Shown: one piece after another, positions 26,227-34,640 of the stretch
Layout: the number at the start of each line of letters is the position of its first letter
How positions within the stretch are numbered: position 1 is the first letter of the stretch
Assembly: GCA_024709105.1 (NCBI GenBank)
Contig: JANJXJ010000139.1
Location: 1-44,546, forward strand
Origin: Lentimicrobium sp.
Lineage (GTDB): Bacteria > Bacteroidota > Bacteroidia > Bacteroidales > Lentimicrobiaceae
DNA length: 44,546 nucleotides
Direction of reading: 5' to 3'
Translations under genes and position numbers: made by a program
The notes under the pieces: generated by a model
Database searches by the model: none
Told to the model about the DNA's origin: nothing
What the model saw: the letters and a program-made list of their open reading frames with translations, nothing else

Positions 26227-26264
26227 TATTTTTATGTTTGTACATGAAAAAAATGTTCAAACAT

Positions 26265-27455
26265 TCAGTTTTTATTCAAAAATGTATGTTCAAGAATCTG
26301 AACCAGCCTGGCGCCAATGGCTGCAGGCGAAAGGTTCTCATCGTAAAATTTCCTGCTGTTCCGGGAAAGTGGCAGATACTTTGATTCGTAATCAGTAAAA
26401 TGTTCTTCAATGAAATCTGCATATGCCCTGCCACCAGCTTCGGGCGGGAATTTACAACCATTGATTCCATCTTTTACTACAGCTCCCACTCCTCCGGTGT
26501 TTGTAGCCAGCGAAGGGACTGCGAAGGCACTGGCCTCAGCAAACACAATTCCGTAACATTCTGCTCTGGTGGGCAGAATAAGGAAATGGCTGTTGTACAT
26601 GAGTTGTTCAAATTGACTGTACTGGGCTTCGTCATTCTTGTTCAGGTAAGGAATCACAGTTACTTCCGCATCGCTGGTATAACCTGTAGTTTCCGGGGGA
26701 ACACATCCACAAATGGTTAAAGTGCACTTTACTCCTCTGGCCTTTAATGAAAGGTAGGCATCGTAGGCAATTTGCCCTCCTTTTCTTTCCCATTCCACAC
26801 CCAGAAACAATAAATTACATACCTCTGATTGTGCTGATTTATCAATCATTTCAATCAAAGGAGCCTCTTCAATGTTAGCCGGAAAAGGCATTTCAATACA
26901 GGTTTCAGGACTACAGCCATAATCCTTAATGGCCGAATGCATTGCCCATTCCGAAGAAAATAGCCTGAGTCGTGATTTATTTAATGCCTTTTGCTCAATT
27001 TTGTTGCCTTCTGCAACCGACAATCCGGTAAACCCCGAGAACCATGTATAGTAATTGTACAATAGGCTGAAAGTAGCATCAGAGTAATACACCAAAGGAG
27101 CATCAGTTTGCAGGAGCGCAATTTCTGTGGATGCCCTCAGCGCAAATATACAGTCGTAATGTTTGTTTTTCAACAACCGCTTAAATTCCCTTTTATAGAA
27201 ATAAGCCATCAGCAAACTGTGATCGAGGTTGTAGCGCTTTCTTCTGAATAGTAAACGCAATGCCCTGCTCAGGTATCCATTGAGCAGTTTCCTGGTTTTG
27301 GCCGGGCCGATAATATCAACAGTTTTAAAGTGCTGTTTCAGGATTTTAAGAAAAAAGTAAGAGACCCCCGACATGGCCCTCTTATTCATAGGGTCAAATG
27401 AAGATAAAAAGGCAATTCGCAATCCTGATTTGTTTTCTGCAATGCCCATGCTCAT
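26265..27455 (-). CDS. GT4 family glycosyltransferase
   Basis: 396 aa GT-B fold glycosyltransferase. From the ATG at 27455 the protein reads MSMGIAENKSGLRIAFLSSFDP; another ATG lies at 27449, and a TTG at 27491 would add a non-conserved leader. The C-terminal GT4 domain starts at NLLFLGVEWERKGGQIAYDA near residue 220 and has the EX7E motif in LPTRAECYGIVFAEASAFAV, then SLATNTGGVGAVV. This is the sulfoquinovosyl/SqdX-like GT4 type with the WERKGG phosphate-binding loop. It is separated from the main operon by the PAS-receiver gene and lies 53 bp upstream of that gene on the same strand. It may work in the same pathway or in another glycan. Confidence 0.85.
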   Translation of the reverse strand: MSMGIAENKSGLRIAFLSSFDPMNKRAMSGVSYFFLKILKQHFKTVDIIGPAKTRKLLNGYLSRALRLLFRRKRYNLDHSLLMAYFYKREFKRLLKNKHYDCIFALRASTEIALLQTDAPLVYYSDATFSLLYNYYTWFSGFTGLSVAEGNKIEQKALNKSRLRLFSSEWAMHSAIKDYGCSPETCIEMPFPANIEEAPLIEMIDKSAQSEVCNLLFLGVEWERKGGQIAYDAYLSLKARGVKCTLTICGCVPPETTGYTSDAEVTVIPYLNKNDEAQYSQFEQLMYNSHFLILPTRAECYGIVFAEASAFAVPSLATNTGGVGAVVKDGINGCKFPPEAGGRAYADFIEEHFTDYESKYLPLSRNSRKFYDENLSPAAIGARLVQILEHTFLNKN

Positions 27456-27488
27456 ATTATGCTTTGTCTTATTAATCCACAGAACAGG

Positions 27489-27496
27489 CAAATGTA
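27489..27496 (-). promoter_or_regulatory. Bacteroidota -7 promoter element for the minus-strand GT4 gene
   Basis: Reads TACATTTG on the minus strand (TAnnTTTG), with initiation expected about 27 nt before the ATG at 27455. A TTG 13 nt upstream is too close for an ideal -33 box, so the assignment rests mainly on the -7 element. Confidence 0.4.
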
Positions 27497-27708
27497 ATTA
27501 TTTTCAGTGCAACCGAAAAAAATCTTACATTATTTTGTTGCAAACAGGAAATTTAAAGAACATTTAACAATCAGAAGTAACCCGGATACCATACACCTAA
27601 TCATTTATTCATAATATTTGTTTACATAATACTCTAATAATCAGTTGTATAATTTTTTTTGGCTCTGCCTTTAAACAAAAAATTACTTTTTGTCACCAAG
27701 TACATTAA

Positions 27709-27734
27709 TTTGACGGACTAAAACACTACATTTG
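27709..27734 (+). promoter_or_regulatory. Promoter candidate for the wecA-like gene
   Basis: TTTG at 27709-27712 and TACATTTG at 27727-27734, a TAnnTTTG match. The spacing (22 nt G to G) is a few bases shorter than the ~26 nt seen at the tRNA-Arg promoter in this window. Predicted transcription start is around 27741, about 50 nt before the ATG. Confidence 0.45.
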
Positions 27735-27791
27735 TGTTGATTTTCCAAAGTGCATTGTTATTAAATGTGGCATTAACAAGCAACCCCAAAT

Positions 27792-28958
27792 ATGGAATTT
27801 ACAGACTTCTTTTCTGGCTCGCAAACTTTAAGTCTGGCATTGTCGTTCCTGGCTGCAACGTTGATTACTGCATTGTGCATTCCGCAGATCATCAGGCTCA
27901 GCAGGAAATATAAGCTGGTGGATAATCCCGATCAGCGTAAAATGCACAAAGTGCCCATTCCTACTTTGGGCGGAATAGGTTTCTTTACCGGGTTTATTGT
28001 CCTTTCCCTTTTCTGGATGATTGTTTTAGGCAATCTTTCTGATTTTGTTCTGTTTATTGCATTGCTGGTTCTCTTTGTTACCGGCATTTTTGATGACCTT
28101 ACCGATATGCGTGCCTTGGTTAAATTCGGCATTCAAATCGTGGTTGCATTGATTATTTCCTATTTTGGTTTCAGGGTAGAATCGCTGTTCGGAATTTTCG
28201 GTATTTACGAAATGCCGGTCTGGGCGCAGTATGCTTTTTCGGTTTTGCTCATTACCGGCCTTACCAATGCGTTTAACCTGATTGACGGAATTGACGGCCT
28301 GGCTGGCGGCCTGGCTTTTATTAACTCACTCATCATGGGAGCGATTCTGCTTCTTCAGGGTAATGTGATTTATGGAATCTTAGCCATTTCCTTTGCAGGT
28401 GCCTTGTTCGGATTTTTAATTTTCAACTTCAATCCTGCCAAAATTTTTATGGGCGACACCGGCTCACTCATTGTAGGATTTCTTATGGCCATCTTCGGAA
28501 TTGTTATCCTCAAAGCCGGTGCTCCTCTTCATCCCTGGTTTCAGGATCATACTTCGGCCATTACTATTGTAGTTGTTGGAATTCTTCTGCTTCCGGTATA
28601 TGATACCCTGCGTGTGTTTGCCGAACGCATCCTCAAAAAATCATCGCCATTCAAGCCCGACAAAACGCATGTTCACCACCTGCTTATTGAAACCGGAGCC
28701 AACCACAAAAAAGCAGTATTTATTCTTTATACTACCAATATTCTGATAATTGTGGCCGCCTTTCTGCTGCGTAAATCAGATCCTTCGTTTTCGGTGCTTA
28801 TGCTTTTTATACTTGCGGCCATCTTATCCGAAAGCATCAACATCAAACGCTGGTTTATGGAAATCGCCCGTGGAAAACAAGCCATGGTTGAAACCACAAA
28901 AATTACTTCCGAAAACAGGTTTCTGGAAGATATACTTGACGAAAGTGACTCAAAATAA
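27792..28958 (+). CDS. wecA: Undecaprenyl-phosphate GlcNAc/HexNAc-1-phosphate transferase, WecA/TagO family
   Basis: 388 aa polytopic membrane enzyme (about 10-11 helices) of the MraY/WecA family. Diagnostic motifs: RKMHKVPIPTLGG in the first cytoplasmic loop, the catalytic Asp-Asp in IFDDLTDMRALVKFGIQ, NAFNLIDGIDGLAGG, FNPAKIFMGDTGSLIVGF, and the C-terminal carbohydrate-recognition DKTHVHHLLIETG (HxHH-like), which separates WecA/TagO from MraY. It transfers a sugar-1-phosphate from a UDP-sugar to undecaprenyl phosphate, starting glycan synthesis on the inner face of the inner membrane. It is the only initiating transferase in the window and so probably primes the glycan assembled by the minus-strand cluster. 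Followed after 6 bp by a receiver-domain gene. Confidence 0.93.
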   Translation: MEFTDFFSGSQTLSLALSFLAATLITALCIPQIIRLSRKYKLVDNPDQRKMHKVPIPTLGGIGFFTGFIVLSLFWMIVLGNLSDFVLFIALLVLFVTGIFDDLTDMRALVKFGIQIVVALIISYFGFRVESLFGIFGIYEMPVWAQYAFSVLLITGLTNAFNLIDGIDGLAGGLAFINSLIMGAILLLQGNVIYGILAISFAGALFGFLIFNFNPAKIFMGDTGSLIVGFLMAIFGIVILKAGAPLHPWFQDHTSAITIVVVGILLLPVYDTLRVFAERILKKSSPFKPDKTHVHHLLIETGANHKKAVFILYTTNILIIVAAFLLRKSDPSFSVLMLFILAAILSESINIKRWFMEIARGKQAMVETTKITSENRFLEDILDESDSK

Positions 28959-28964
28959 CCCCTC

Positions 28965-29501
28965 ATGGACAAAAAAGAACTGATATTTCTGGTTGAAGAC
29001 AATGCAATTTTTGCAACCACGGCGCGCAAAAGCCTCGAAAAAGACCTGGGCTTTGATGTTCAGGTATTTGCAACCGGAGAAGAGCTGCTCAAATTTACCG
29101 AAGAGAATCCCGGTGTTGTCCCCTCCATTGTTATCCTCGACTTCTACCTCAACAGCATGGTGCCGGAAGCCATGAACGGAGAAATGATCCTGGCTAAGCT
29201 CAAAGACCCCATGATCAGGAATAACCCGTACAGAAAAATTCCGGTCATTATGCTTTCGGCAGCCGATGAACTCAGCATTGCCATCAATCTGCTGAAAAAA
29301 GGAGCTACAGATTACATTCTTAAGGATGAAGTCTTTTTCGAAAATCTGAAAAAAACCATAAGCAACATCATCAACCTCCGCAACTATCAGGCTGAAATAC
29401 AGTTTCATAAAAACAAAGCCGAAGGTTACCGCAAACGCCTTATCATTATGGCTGCCATTATCATAGCGCTGATGGGGCTGGTTTTTTATTTGTTTGCGTG
29501 A
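28965..29501 (+). CDS. Single receiver domain with C-terminal membrane anchor
   Basis: 178 aa. Residues 5-135 form a CheY-like receiver with the full active site: Glu11/Asp12 (LVEDN), phospho-acceptor Asp59 (VILDF), Ser98 (MLSAA) and Lys120 (YILKDE). Instead of a DNA-binding or enzymatic output it ends in a charged linker and one hydrophobic helix at ~159-177 (IIMAAIIIALMGLVFYLF), which would tail-anchor it to the inner membrane. Starts 6 bp after the wecA-like gene, so the two are almost certainly co-transcribed. A phosphorylation-controlled membrane partner of glycan initiation is an attractive but unproven reading. No cognate kinase is adjacent on this strand. Confidence 0.85.
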   Translation: MDKKELIFLVEDNAIFATTARKSLEKDLGFDVQVFATGEELLKFTEENPGVVPSIVILDFYLNSMVPEAMNGEMILAKLKDPMIRNNPYRKIPVIMLSAADELSIAINLLKKGATDYILKDEVFFENLKKTISNIINLRNYQAEIQFHKNKAEGYRKRLIIMAAIIIALMGLVFYLFA

Positions 29502-29713
29502 GAGGGGGGGGCTCTCCAATTTTGAACATTTCTTTACAAGGGAAAGAATTAGATTTGATAGTTGAATAAGAAATTCTATACCATAAACGTGTTGGTAATT
29601 TACTTTTACAAATGATTATGCGGATGATGTCGCTTCAACAGCCGCGACCAACTAGTGAAACTGCAATTCTGCCCAATAATTAATTCCTTAACTTCCCTGG
29701 TTTTTCCTGACTT

Positions 29714-31741
29714 CTACTTTTTCACCTCCTTCAACATTTCCTGCAGGGCGAGCATTTCGTCTCGGAGGCGGGCGGCTTCGATAAAGTCGAGTTCTTTGGC
29801 TGCTTTTTCCATGGCTTTGCGGCTTTGCATAATGGCTTTGTCCAGCTGCTCGCGGCTCATATATTTTACCACAGGATCGGCTGCCAGACTAAACTCCTGA
29901 TTTTCAATATAAGCCTTGGAGGCAGCAGGGGAGGAGCCGGCCACGGCAGTCTGCCCCATGATAGAACCAGTTGATTTAATAATCTGCCTGGGAGTAATGT
30001 TGTTCTCAATATTATAGGCCATTTGTTTTTCGCGACGGCGGTTGGTTTCGTCAATGGTGCGCTGCATGCTGTCGGTAATTTTATCAGCATACATAATCAC
30101 TTTGCTGTTCAGGTTTCTGGCGGCTCTGCCCGCAGTTTGGGTAAGCGATCTCTCCGACCTGAGGAAACCTTCCTTATCTGCATCAAGAATGGCTACCAGC
30201 GACACTTCGGGCAGGTCTAAGCCTTCGCGCAGAAGGTTGACACCCACGAGCACATCAAACAAACCCAGCCGCAGGTCGCGCAGGATTTCAACACGTTCTA
30301 TGGTGTCAACATCTGAATGAATGTAGCGGGTTTTTATATCGAGGCGTGTAAGGTACTTGGTCAGTTCTTCGGCCATACGCTTGGTAAGGGTAGTAACCAG
30401 TACCCGGCTGCCCGATTTTACGGTGCGGTCCACTTCATCAAGCAAATCGTCAACCTGAGTGAGGCTGGGCCTGATTTCAATGGGAGGATCAACCAGTCCG
30501 GTTGGCCTGATCAGCTGCTCAACCACTACACCTTCCGACTGCTGAAGTTCAAAATCGGCCGGTGTTGCACTTACATAAATGGTTTGTCCGGTAATGTTTT
30601 CAAACTCTTCGAACTTCAGGGGGCGGTTGTCCAAAGCCGATGGCAACCTGAAGCCATACTCCACCAGCGTTTGCTTGCGCGATTTGTCACCACCATACAT
30701 GGCTCTGATCTGCGAAACAGTTACATGGCTTTCATCAATTACTGTGATAAAATCATCAGGAAAATAATCCAGCAGGCAGAAAGGCCTGGAACCCTGAGAG
30801 CGGCCATCAAAATACCGGGAATAGTTCTCAATGCCACTGCAGTAGCCCAGTTCGCGCATCATTTCAATGTCGTAACTTACCCGGTCTTCGAGTCGTTTGG
30901 CTTCCAGGGGTTTACCGGTTTCCCTGAAATAATCAATCTGTGCCATCATATCGTTCTGAATCAATTCAATGGCATCTTTCATTTTCTCTTTTGAGGTGAC
31001 AAAAATATTTGCAGGATAAATGTTGATCATTTCCAGCTTTTCGATACGGCCACCGTCATTGGGATTAAAGGATTCAATGGATTCGATTTCATCGTCCCAG
31101 AAAAGAATCCTCAGGGCGTGATCGGTATATGCGGGGAAGATATCTACCGTATCACCCTTCACCCTGAAGTTGCCGCGGGTAAATTCGGCTTCGGTGCGGC
31201 TGTAGAGGCCTTCAACAAACATCCACAGCAGCTTGTTGCGGCTGATTTTGTCGCCTCGTTTGAGTCTGATAACGTTGCTGGCGAAGTCGTCGGGATTACC
31301 AATACCATAAATGCATGAAACCGAAGAAACCACAATTACATCCCTGCGGCCCGAAAGCAGAGCCGAGGTAGCGCTGAGCCTGAGTTTTTCTATTTCATCG
31401 TTGATGGAGAGATCCTTCTCAATGTACGTATTGGTAGTAGGGATAAAAGCTTCGGGTTGATAATAATCGTAATAAGATACAAAATACTCCACCGAATTAT
31501 CAGGAAAAAACTGCTTGAATTCACCGTAAAGCTGAGCAGCCAGGGTTTTGTTGTGGCTGAGAATCAGGGCAGGGCGATTCACTTCGGCAATAACATTGGC
31601 AATCGTAAAAGTTTTTCCCGATCCGGTAACACCCAGCAGAACCTGTGCGGGGTCACCGCGTCTTAAACCTTCCACCAGTTGTCTGATTGCTGCCGGCTGA
31701 TCACCCGTTGGGCTGAATTCGGATGTGAGTTTGAAGTCCAT
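29714..31741 (-). CDS. uvrB: UvrABC excision nuclease subunit B
   Basis: 675 aa, the usual UvrB length. It carries helicase motif I GVTGSGKT (residues 37-44), the UvrB-specific YYDYYQPEAFIPTTNTYIEK beta-hairpin region, motif II-like IDESHVT, YVSATPADFE, motif VI region GLDLPEVSLVAILDAD and RAARNLNSKVIMYAD, and a C-terminal UVR domain (DKAIMQSRKAMEKAAKELDF) that binds UvrC. It acts in nucleotide excision repair, receiving damaged DNA from UvrA. The ATG at 31741 (MDFKLTSEFSPTGDQP) matches the family start; an in-frame TTG at 31759 adds six residues without support. It is transcribed alone, convergent with the receiver gene. Confidence 0.98.
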   Translation of the reverse strand: MDFKLTSEFSPTGDQPAAIRQLVEGLRRGDPAQVLLGVTGSGKTFTIANVIAEVNRPALILSHNKTLAAQLYGEFKQFFPDNSVEYFVSYYDYYQPEAFIPTTNTYIEKDLSINDEIEKLRLSATSALLSGRRDVIVVSSVSCIYGIGNPDDFASNVIRLKRGDKISRNKLLWMFVEGLYSRTEAEFTRGNFRVKGDTVDIFPAYTDHALRILFWDDEIESIESFNPNDGGRIEKLEMINIYPANIFVTSKEKMKDAIELIQNDMMAQIDYFRETGKPLEAKRLEDRVSYDIEMMRELGYCSGIENYSRYFDGRSQGSRPFCLLDYFPDDFITVIDESHVTVSQIRAMYGGDKSRKQTLVEYGFRLPSALDNRPLKFEEFENITGQTIYVSATPADFELQQSEGVVVEQLIRPTGLVDPPIEIRPSLTQVDDLLDEVDRTVKSGSRVLVTTLTKRMAEELTKYLTRLDIKTRYIHSDVDTIERVEILRDLRLGLFDVLVGVNLLREGLDLPEVSLVAILDADKEGFLRSERSLTQTAGRAARNLNSKVIMYADKITDSMQRTIDETNRRREKQMAYNIENNITPRQIIKSTGSIMGQTAVAGSSPAASKAYIENQEFSLAADPVVKYMSREQLDKAIMQSRKAMEKAAKELDFIEAARLRDEMLALQEMLKEVKK

Positions 31742-31756
31742 TAGGAAATTTTTAGG

Positions 31757-31764
31757 CAAATTTA
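31757..31764 (-). promoter_or_regulatory. -7 promoter element candidate for uvrB
   Basis: TAAATTTG on the minus strand, ending 16 nt before the uvrB ATG. No TTTG box at the expected -33 distance, so this is a partial match and the leader would be very short. Confidence 0.3.
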
Positions 31765-31942
31765 ATGCTTAAACAGATAGGAGAATAGCATTTTTATCAG
31801 TTGCACATCATACCCGGCCGGTTATAGAGTAAGTTAGTTTCGAAGAGTTTTGTAAACCCGAATAAAAATCTGAAGCCTGAAACCTGAAAATTATTGATTA
31901 ACAGCGAAACCTGAATAACACGGAAGTTTGGATTGCGGATTT

Positions 31943-32128
31943 CTCTCATTATCTCTTCGTACTCCCGGGACAAGTGACTTCTTACTTCTTACCTCTTACC
32001 ACTCTTCATATCACTTCGCGCTCCCGAGACCACTGACCTCCGATCCCTGACCACTCTCGTTATCGCTGCGCGCTCCCGAGACAAGCGACCTCTCTCGTTA
32101 TCGCTGCACGCTCACGAGACAAGCGAGC
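31943..32128. repeat. Four degenerate copies of a ~38-bp repeat
   Basis: Copies at about 31943-31980, 32003-32040, 32054-32091 and 32092-32128 share the pattern CTCnTTATCnCTnCGCGCTC and CCGAGACAAGCGACCT. The last two are directly tandem with a 38-bp period and the best match; earlier copies are spaced 59 and 52 bp apart. In the last two copies TCTCG and CGAGA within the unit can pair, giving a small hairpin. It may act as transcription terminator for the minus-strand EEP gene, or be an intergenic repeat family. Confidence 0.7.
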
Positions 32129-32138
32129 ATTGCCCTCC

Positions 32139-33251
32139 CTACCTGCTTCCAACCTCCTTTTTCTTCCCAAGACCTACCACTGCCATAATGGGATAATGAT
32201 CAGACATTCTGATATCAAATCTTTTATAACTGCAAATAGAAAGAGATCTGTCAGCCATAATGTGATCAATCCGGAGCGGATAATAACTTTCGTTGTAGGT
32301 TCGCTGAAATCCCCTGCCTTTTGCTCTGGCAGCATCGCGCAGCGAACTACCGATTTTATGATAGGCATATGAGCCAGGGGTATCGTTAAAATCGCCGGCA
32401 AGAATAACCTTGTGTGGGCTGCTGGTTATGGCATCCGATAAAATACCTGCCTGATACGATCGCTCTATAAAGGCTCTTTTAAGTTTGTTAAATGAACTGA
32501 TAAGATGTTTAAGACCAGAATCCCCGGATAGAGTTTCTTTCCCTGGCCTCAGAATTTCTTTTTCCTGAATCAGTTTTACAGATTGAAGGTGAATATTAAA
32601 AACACGCAAGGTATCCTTTTTGACCAAAATATCGCTGTAAATGGCAAATATCTCATTGTCGGGTGAATAATGAATGCCATAATTGAAGATTTTATATTTG
32701 GAAGCGGTAAGCAATATGGCACTGGTTGATTTTGCCTCAGGATCGTAATTCGAAAAATGTGTAAAATTCAGGTGAAGAGAATCTTTTACATGGTCAAAAA
32801 AAGGAGCGTGTCTTTTGCCTTTCATCGGGTATTCCTGAAAGCAGATGATATCGGCTTTTTGTTTGTTCAGGAAATTGTGAGCATATAATTGTGCTTCTGT
32901 TTTGTCTTTACCCTCAAACCCATCAAAGTATTTGACATTAAAACTGATTACTTTTAAATTGACAGCATTATCCTTGCAATCAGATCTGCTTCCCCAGCTG
33001 AAATATCTGAGCATAAAAGGTATACCGGCTATCAGATATATAGCTGTGATGATGAATATTTTCCTGCTGAGAAATACAGATAAAAACAGATTTCCCAGGT
33101 TGGTCAGCCATATCAGAGGAAATGCCAGTCCCATTAAGGCAGCCGGCCAGAAATATGCAGGGTCAATATAGGGGGATAAAATGCCTGTAAGCAATGCTGC
33201 TAAAATAAACAGGGAAAAGAGTGCATATAGAAATCTGAAAATCTGTTTCAC
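32139..33251 (-). CDS. Membrane-anchored endonuclease/exonuclease/phosphatase (EEP) family protein
   Basis: 370 aa. N-terminal ~90 residues hold three hydrophobic helices (FRFLYALFSLFILAALL, FWPAALMGLAFPLIWL, IFIITAIYLIAGIPF), then an EEP-fold hydrolase domain with the metal and catalytic motifs ISFNVKYF, CFQEYP (Glu), NIHLQSV (His), AGDFNDTPGS (Asp/Asn), RIDHIMAD and a terminal SDHYPI. The domain probably faces the periplasm or cytoplasm beside the membrane; substrate unknown (nuclease, phosphodiesterase or sphingomyelinase-like activity are all in the family). The start is GTG at 33251: a TAA lies in frame just upstream and the hydrophobic helix begins at once. It is a paralogue of the next gene upstream, from which it is separated by 236 bp. 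Confidence 0.85.
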   Translation of the reverse strand: MKQIFRFLYALFSLFILAALLTGILSPYIDPAYFWPAALMGLAFPLIWLTNLGNLFLSVFLSRKIFIITAIYLIAGIPFMLRYFSWGSRSDCKDNAVNLKVISFNVKYFDGFEGKDKTEAQLYAHNFLNKQKADIICFQEYPMKGKRHAPFFDHVKDSLHLNFTHFSNYDPEAKSTSAILLTASKYKIFNYGIHYSPDNEIFAIYSDILVKKDTLRVFNIHLQSVKLIQEKEILRPGKETLSGDSGLKHLISSFNKLKRAFIERSYQAGILSDAITSSPHKVILAGDFNDTPGSYAYHKIGSSLRDAARAKGRGFQRTYNESYYPLRIDHIMADRSLSICSYKRFDIRMSDHYPIMAVVGLGKKKEVGSR

Positions 33252-33487
33252 TTTTACCTGTTATTTTTTGAGAGTTAAGAAAACCTGATGGCAAGTTAGT
33301 GGGTGTCTTGACAAAACCGCTACCAAAACATTCAATAAAACTTTCAGGTGTTACCAATCGGGGGAAAGCCATTCCTGATGCATCAAAAAAACCAGAGGCA
33401 GTGCGAAATGTTCAAAATTTTATGAAATAAAGTTGCTGGTTTAATACATCCGGTGAATTTATCAGAATCATTCTTTAAAAATGATTT

Positions 33488-34627
33488 TTATTCATCACTC
33501 AGCAGATACAATCTGGCTTTAACAGGAAGATGGTCGCTGTATTTCTGGTTGATTTTTCTGTAATCCGACACAGCAAATCTATCCTGATCGTAAAGGATGT
33601 AATCTATTCTGAAAGAGGGGAATGGCCCTGCATAGGTTTGTGAAATACCGCGTCCCGATCTTATAAAGGCATCGGCAAGGCCATGTGAAATGCGGTGATA
33701 GGCATAGGATGAGGGGGTATCATTAAAATCACCTGAAACAATCACCGGGTAAGGCGACCTTTCTATTTCATCTGCAACTTTCTGAGCCTGAACAGACCTG
33801 GAAATGAAGGCTGCTTTTAACTTGCGCGCCATGCTGCGTAACCTTACAGATACTTCTTCCTGCTCGTCGGCATTGTTTTTCAGGTCATTCACAAATAAAT
33901 AATCTTCGCGGCTGAACTGAATTGACTCCAGATGTATATTAAACAACCTGATGGTATCCTTGTAATGCACAATATCGGTAAAGATGCAGACATTGGCAGG
34001 ATTGCTGCTGAATCTGATTACACCTTTTGAAACAATCGGCCATTTGCTGAATGTAGCAATGCCATATGGCTGGGTTTTGCCTTTTTTCAGTACCTGAGAT
34101 AGATGGCTGTATTTCAGGCCGGAGTATTTGCGGATGGAATCGGCAATTGTTACTTTTCCTTTTCTGCCGGCGTGGTATTCCTGAATAAAGAGTACATCCG
34201 GCTTTTCACTGGCAATCAGGCCGAACATGGCAGATGCATCTTCGCTGATTTTATTGTTTTTCCACTTGTACAAGTCGAACAACCTCACATTGTATGTCAT
34301 TACATCAACCGGATGTTCAGTTCTGACTTTGTCGTTGAATAATCCGGTTTGAAAATAACCTGAAATTCTTTGCCAGCATATCAGAGTAACGATCAGGGGC
34401 AATAAGGCGAGGCTACGGCGGGTAAAAAACCAGAATAATATAAAGAACAGATTTACAATAAGCAGGTAAGGAAAAGCCAATCCGATAAATGCAGGAATCC
34501 AGTATTTTGAGGGAGGTACATAGGCTGCAAAAAAACCGGTAATCAGGGCCAGAACAACAGCAACATTGGCTGCAAGCGCCAGCAGCTGTAAAAAAGAAAG
34601 CCTGCCTGTATGTTTTTTTGTAGCCAT
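33488..34627 (-). CDS. Membrane-anchored endonuclease/exonuclease/phosphatase (EEP) family protein
   Basis: 379 aa, same architecture as its downstream neighbour: three N-terminal helices (LLALAANVAVVLALITGFFAA, WIPAFIGLAFPYLLIV, FFILFWFFTRRSLALLPLI) followed by an EEP hydrolase domain with MTYNVRLFD, FIQEYHAG, NIHLESI, VSGDFNDTPSSYAYHRI, RIDYILYD and SDHLPV. All expected catalytic residues are present. It lies 13 bp downstream of the rhomboid gene, in the mutL-rhomboid-rhomboid-EEP run that is common in Bacteroidota. ATG start (MATKKHTG). The biochemical substrate is not known for this group. Confidence 0.88.
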   Translation of the reverse strand: MATKKHTGRLSFLQLLALAANVAVVLALITGFFAAYVPPSKYWIPAFIGLAFPYLLIVNLFFILFWFFTRRSLALLPLIVTLICWQRISGYFQTGLFNDKVRTEHPVDVMTYNVRLFDLYKWKNNKISEDASAMFGLIASEKPDVLFIQEYHAGRKGKVTIADSIRKYSGLKYSHLSQVLKKGKTQPYGIATFSKWPIVSKGVIRFSSNPANVCIFTDIVHYKDTIRLFNIHLESIQFSREDYLFVNDLKNNADEQEEVSVRLRSMARKLKAAFISRSVQAQKVADEIERSPYPVIVSGDFNDTPSSYAYHRISHGLADAFIRSGRGISQTYAGPFPSFRIDYILYDQDRFAVSDYRKINQKYSDHLPVKARLYLLSDE

Positions 34628-34640
34628 ATCAGGGCCAAAA

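Larger units (their letters stand above)
27456..27791. other. Divergent intergenic region (336 bp) between GT4 and wecA-like genes
   Basis: AT-rich region with no credible ORF. It carries a promoter-like -7 element on each strand (listed separately), so it is most simply read as the divergent control region for the minus-strand GT4/PAS-receiver genes and the plus-strand WecA-like/receiver genes. I found no clear terminator or repeat in it. Confidence 0.6.
31742..32138. other. 397-bp intergenic region with degenerate repeats
   Basis: No credible gene. The half next to uvrB holds its possible promoter. The rest is a low-complexity, pyrimidine-rich stretch on the plus strand with a 7-bp microrepeat (CTTCTTA-like, three copies at 31978-31998) embedded among four copies of a longer degenerate repeat, listed separately. 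Confidence 0.6.

Noticed and set aside
29500-29517. Possible terminator hairpin (GAGAG, G-run, CTCTC) after the receiver gene
   Set aside because: Only a 5-bp stem and a short, interrupted T-run; too weak to list as a terminator, and the eight-G run may itself be a sequencing-prone site.
28950-29519. Minus-strand 189-codon reading frame
   Set aside because: It is antisense to the receiver-TM gene, which has all active-site residues; the minus-strand peptide shows no domain.
30317-30994. Plus-strand 225-codon reading frame
   Set aside because: It is antisense to the well-conserved uvrB core and lacks any domain.
31742-31759. TTG start extending UvrB by six residues
   Set aside because: UvrB proteins begin close to the MDFKL-type start; the extension crosses a possible promoter element.
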